Source: Halomonas korlensis
Lineage (GTDB): Bacteria; Pseudomonadota; Gammaproteobacteria; Pseudomonadales; Halomonadaceae
NCBI RefSeq assembly: GCF_900116705.1
Contig: NZ_FPBP01000019.1
Coordinates: 1 to 47,126, forward strand
Direction: 5' to 3'
DNA length: 47,126 nucleotides
Of the stretch, positions 44,707 to 47,126 are shown in pieces. Numbering within the stretch: position 1 is the stretch's first letter; the number at the start of each line of letters is the position of its first letter. Under the pieces are notes generated by a model. It had not been told where the DNA came from. It saw only the letters and a list, made by a program, of their open reading frames with translations, and searched no databases. The translations under genes and the position numbers were made by a program.

Positions 44707-45993
44707 ATGGATATCAATGCCCATCTCGCTCTGGATGATGATCTGGCCCCGGCACGCGAGGCCACCAGTGCCATGCTTGCCAGTCGCGCGCGAAACCTCT
44801 CGCTGCCTCAGCCCTTCTACAACGATGCCCGGCTGTTCGCCCTGGACATGCAGGAGATCTTCGGCAAGGAATGGTTGTTTGCCGGCATTACCTGCGAGAT
44901 TCCCGCCAAGGGCAACTACATGACCCTGGAGGTGGGCGACAACCCGGTGATCATCGTGCGGGGCGACAAGGGCGTGATCCATGCGTTCCATAACGTCTGC
45001 CGGCATCGCGGCTCCCGGCTGTGCGTCAGCGAGAAGGGCAAGGTCGCCAAGCTGGTCTGCCCCTACCATCAATGGACCTACGAGCTCGACGGCCGGCTGC
45101 TGTTCGCCGGCTCTGACATGGGCACGGACTTCGACCTCGGCCAGTACGGCCTCAAGCCGGTGCAGGTGAAGACCGCCGGCGGCTTCATCTTCGTCAGCCT
45201 GGCCGAGCAGCCGCCGGCCATCGACGACTTCCTGGTGACGCTGGAGCACTATCTCGAGCCCTACGACATGGCCAACGTCAAGGTGGCGGTGGAGTCGCAC
45301 ATCGTCGAACAGGCCAACTGGAAGCTGGTGCTCGAGAACAATCGCGAGTGCTACCACTGCAACGGCGCTCATCCCGAGCTGCTCAACTCGCTGCAGGAGT
45401 TCGACGATACCGACGACCCGCGCGCCACACCGGCCTACAAGAGCCTGGTCGCGCGCAAGCAGGCCGACTGGGATGGCGACAAGGTGCCCTGGCAGCTCAG
45501 GCGTTTCGGCAAACGCAACCGCCTGACCCGCACCCCGCTGCTCGAAGGCACCGTGTCGATGACCCCGAATGGTCAGCCGGGCTGCAAGAAGCTGATGGGG
45601 CGCCTACAGAGCCCCGACATGGGTTCGCTGCGCATCCTGCATCTGCCCAACTCCTGGAACCACTTCATGGGCGATCATGCCGTGGTATTCCGGGTGCTGC
45701 CGCTGGGCCCGCAGCAGACGGTGGTTACCACCAAGTGGCTAGTCCACAAGGATGCCGTGGAGGGCGTCGACTACGACCCCGAGCAACTGCGCCGGGTATG
45801 GGACGCCACCAACGCCCAGGACAAGCGGCTGGCCGAGGAGAACCAGCGCGGCATTAACTCGAAGGCCTACGAGCCGGGCCCCTACTCCGAGACCTACGAG
45901 TTCGGGGTGATCGACTTCATCGACTGGTACAGCGAGCGGATGCAGGAGAACCTGGAGCATAGCGCCCCGAGCCTGCGAGTGGTTCGCGGCTGA
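44707..45993 (+). CDS. gbcA: Glycine betaine monooxygenase, oxygenase subunit GbcA
   Basis: This 428-residue Rieske non-haem iron oxygenase demethylates glycine betaine to dimethylglycine with release of formaldehyde. Rieske ligands are C98, H100, C118 and H121 (VCRHRGSR and VCPYHQW). The catalytic iron site is in ENNRECYHCNGAHPELL. ATG 44707 is chosen because GAGGA precedes it. A strong terminator follows. Confidence 0.94.
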   Translation: MDINAHLALDDDLAPAREATSAMLASRARNLSLPQPFYNDARLFALDMQEIFGKEWLFAGITCEIPAKGNYMTLEVGDNPVIIVRGDKGVIHAFHNVCRHRGSRLCVSEKGKVAKLVCPYHQWTYELDGRLLFAGSDMGTDFDLGQYGLKPVQVKTAGGFIFVSLAEQPPAIDDFLVTLEHYLEPYDMANVKVAVESHIVEQANWKLVLENNRECYHCNGAHPELLNSLQEFDDTDDPRATPAYKSLVARKQADWDGDKVPWQLRRFGKRNRLTRTPLLEGTVSMTPNGQPGCKKLMGRLQSPDMGSLRILHLPNSWNHFMGDHAVVFRVLPLGPQQTVVTTKWLVHKDAVEGVDYDPEQLRRVWDATNAQDKRLAEENQRGINSKAYEPGPYSETYEFGVIDFIDWYSERMQENLEHSAPSLRVVRG

Positions 45994-46010
45994 TCCTTTG
46001 CCAATAACGC

Positions 46011-46045
46011 GACAGGGCCCGCTATCATGCGGGCCCTGTCGTTTT
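46011..46045 (+). terminator. Intrinsic terminator of gbcA
   Basis: A perfect 12-base-pair stem, GACAGGGCCCGC (46011-46022) with GCGGGCCCTGTC (46029-46040), closes a six-base loop and is followed by GTTTT. A second small stem, GGCCCC (46046-46051) with GGGGCC (46062-46067), lies next to it and may serve the opposite gene. Confidence 0.9.
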
Positions 46046-46076
46046 GGCCCCCTCGAGAATAGGGGCCGCGGCCTTT

Positions 46077-47126
46077 TTATTCGCTCTCTATCAATGCCTC
46101 TTCCGCGCGACTCAGCCGACAGGCGGCGTACTTGAACTCGGGGATCTTGCCGTCGGGGTCGAGCGCCGGGTTGGTCAGCAGGTTGGCCGCCGCCTCGACG
46201 TAGCAGAAGGGCACGAACACCATGCCTTCCCTCATCTGCGGGTCGACCCGCGTCCTCAGGGTGATCGCGCCGCGCCGGGTGGCGATGGTCAGCGGCTCCC
46301 CCGGTGAGAGGCGCAGCCGCACCAGCTCGGCGGGCGCGAGGCTCGCCACCGCCTCGGGCTCCAGATCGTCGAGCACCCGGCTGCGGCGGGTCATGGCGCC
46401 GGTGTGCCAGTGCTCGAGCTGGCGCCCGGTGATCAGCACCGTGGGGTAGTCGGCGTCGATGGGTTCGTCCGGCGGCAGCGGCCGGGTCGGCGTGAAGCTC
46501 GCCCGCCCGCTGGCGGTGGGGAAGGCATCAGAGAACACCACGTCGGCGCCGGGCGCGTCGTCGGCCGGACACGGATAGGTCACCGAGCTCTCGCGCTCGA
46601 GACGCGCCCACGAGATATGGTCGAGCGAGGCCATGCCGCGCTTCATCTCGGCGAACACCTCGCGGGGATGGGTATAATCCCAGTCCAGGCCCAGGCGGTT
46701 GGCGAGTTGCTGGATGATCCACCAGTCGGGCTTGGCCTCCCCGGGCAGCGGCACCGCGGCGCGCCCCAGCTGCACCTGGCGGTTGGTGTTGGTGACGCTG
46801 CCGTCCTTCTCCGGCCAGCTCGAGGCCGGCAGGATCACGTCGGCGAACTGGGCGGTCTCGGTGATGAACAGGTCCTGCACCACCAAATGCGTGAGCTTGC
46901 CCAGCGCCGCCCGCGCGTGGTCGAGGTCGGGGTCGGACATCGCCGGGTTCTCGCCGAGGATATACATCCCCTGGATGGTCCCGGCGGCGATGGCGTCCAT
47001 GATCTCGACCACGGTGAGCCCCGGCTCGGGGTCGAGTTCGGTGTTCCACAGCTCCTCGAAGGCGCTGCGCACCTGGGCATCAGTCACCGGCTGGTAGTCG
47101 GGCAGCACCATGGGGATCATGCCGGC
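46077..47126 (-). CDS. Formate dehydrogenase-like molybdopterin oxidoreductase, C-terminal part
   Basis: The reading frame is open to the right edge, so only the last 349 residues are present. They cover the rear of a molybdopterin domain (GMYILGENPAMSDPDLDHAR; FADVILPASSWPEKDGSVTN; NRQVQLGRAAVPLPGEAKPD) and a molydopterin-dinucleotide-binding domain (LITGRQLEHWHTGAMTRRSR). This fits FdhA/FdsA-type formate dehydrogenase alpha subunits better than nitrate reductase. In context it would oxidise formate from the demethylation pathway to CO2. Confidence 0.82.
   Translation of the reverse strand, partial: AGMIPMVLPDYQPVTDAQVRSAFEELWNTELDPEPGLTVVEIMDAIAAGTIQGMYILGENPAMSDPDLDHARAALGKLTHLVVQDLFITETAQFADVILPASSWPEKDGSVTNTNRQVQLGRAAVPLPGEAKPDWWIIQQLANRLGLDWDYTHPREVFAEMKRGMASLDHISWARLERESSVTYPCPADDAPGADVVFSDAFPTASGRASFTPTRPLPPDEPIDADYPTVLITGRQLEHWHTGAMTRRSRVLDDLEPEAVASLAPAELVRLRLSPGEPLTIATRRGAITLRTRVDPQMREGMVFVPFCYVEAAANLLTNPALDPDGKIPEFKYAACRLSRAEEALIESE

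Overview
The window looks like chromosome of a moderately halophilic gammaproteobacterium, most likely Halomonas or another member of Halomonadaceae. The reasons are the high GC content, a glycine betaine catabolic operon (gbcA, gbcB, a GlxA-type regulator, glyA, soxBDAG, purU, sdaA), a YciE/YciF stress protein and acidic proteins. This taxon call is inference from gene content, not from a database match.

Layout. 1-1238: a complete IS3-family element whose left end coincides with the window start. 1.25-6 kb: a putative catabolic cluster of a nitrilase-fold amidohydrolase, an M24 metallohydrolase related to the DMSP lyase DddP, a PhyH-type dioxygenase and a divergent LysR regulator; a BrnT/BrnA toxin-antitoxin pair sits inside it. 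6-7.4 kb: a decay zone with a frameshifted and truncated metallo-beta-lactamase gene, an orphan HicB and a GGDEF/EAL gene with an internal deletion. 7.35-12.4 kb: a GlxA/AraC regulator, a GFA-type zinc protein, a DMT exporter, an FAD oxidoreductase with a C-terminal Rieske domain and a YciE-type protein.

12.9-31.1 kb: a copper-resistance island. Its left half holds DUF411, a small membrane protein, DUF2946 and a Met-rich Spy-like protein on the minus strand, then a CopI-type cupredoxin, a two-component system, the multicopper oxidase CopA, the outer-membrane CopB, an extra Lgt and an HMA-like protein on the plus strand. Its right half holds a minus-strand set (DUF2933, helical protein, Spy-like, P1B-ATPase, DUF2933, DUF2946, YVTN beta-propeller) and a plus-strand YHS-type P1B-ATPase. 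Four direct repeats of TTCAG-N6-TTCAG precede copI, copA, lgt and the leftward DUF2933 set, which suggests one regulon under the local response regulator. The island ends abruptly in the 5' stub of a second sdaA gene that follows sstT, so the right junction can be placed near 31075.

31.2-47.1 kb: sstT, a HutC remnant, then the betaine pathway. GbcAB would demethylate betaine to dimethylglycine, SoxBDAG would convert sarcosine to glycine, GlyA makes serine, SdaA makes pyruvate, PurU releases formate from 10-formyl-THF, and a formate-dehydrogenase-like molybdoprotein at the right edge could oxidise the formate. The dimethylglycine step (DgcAB or similar) is not in the window.
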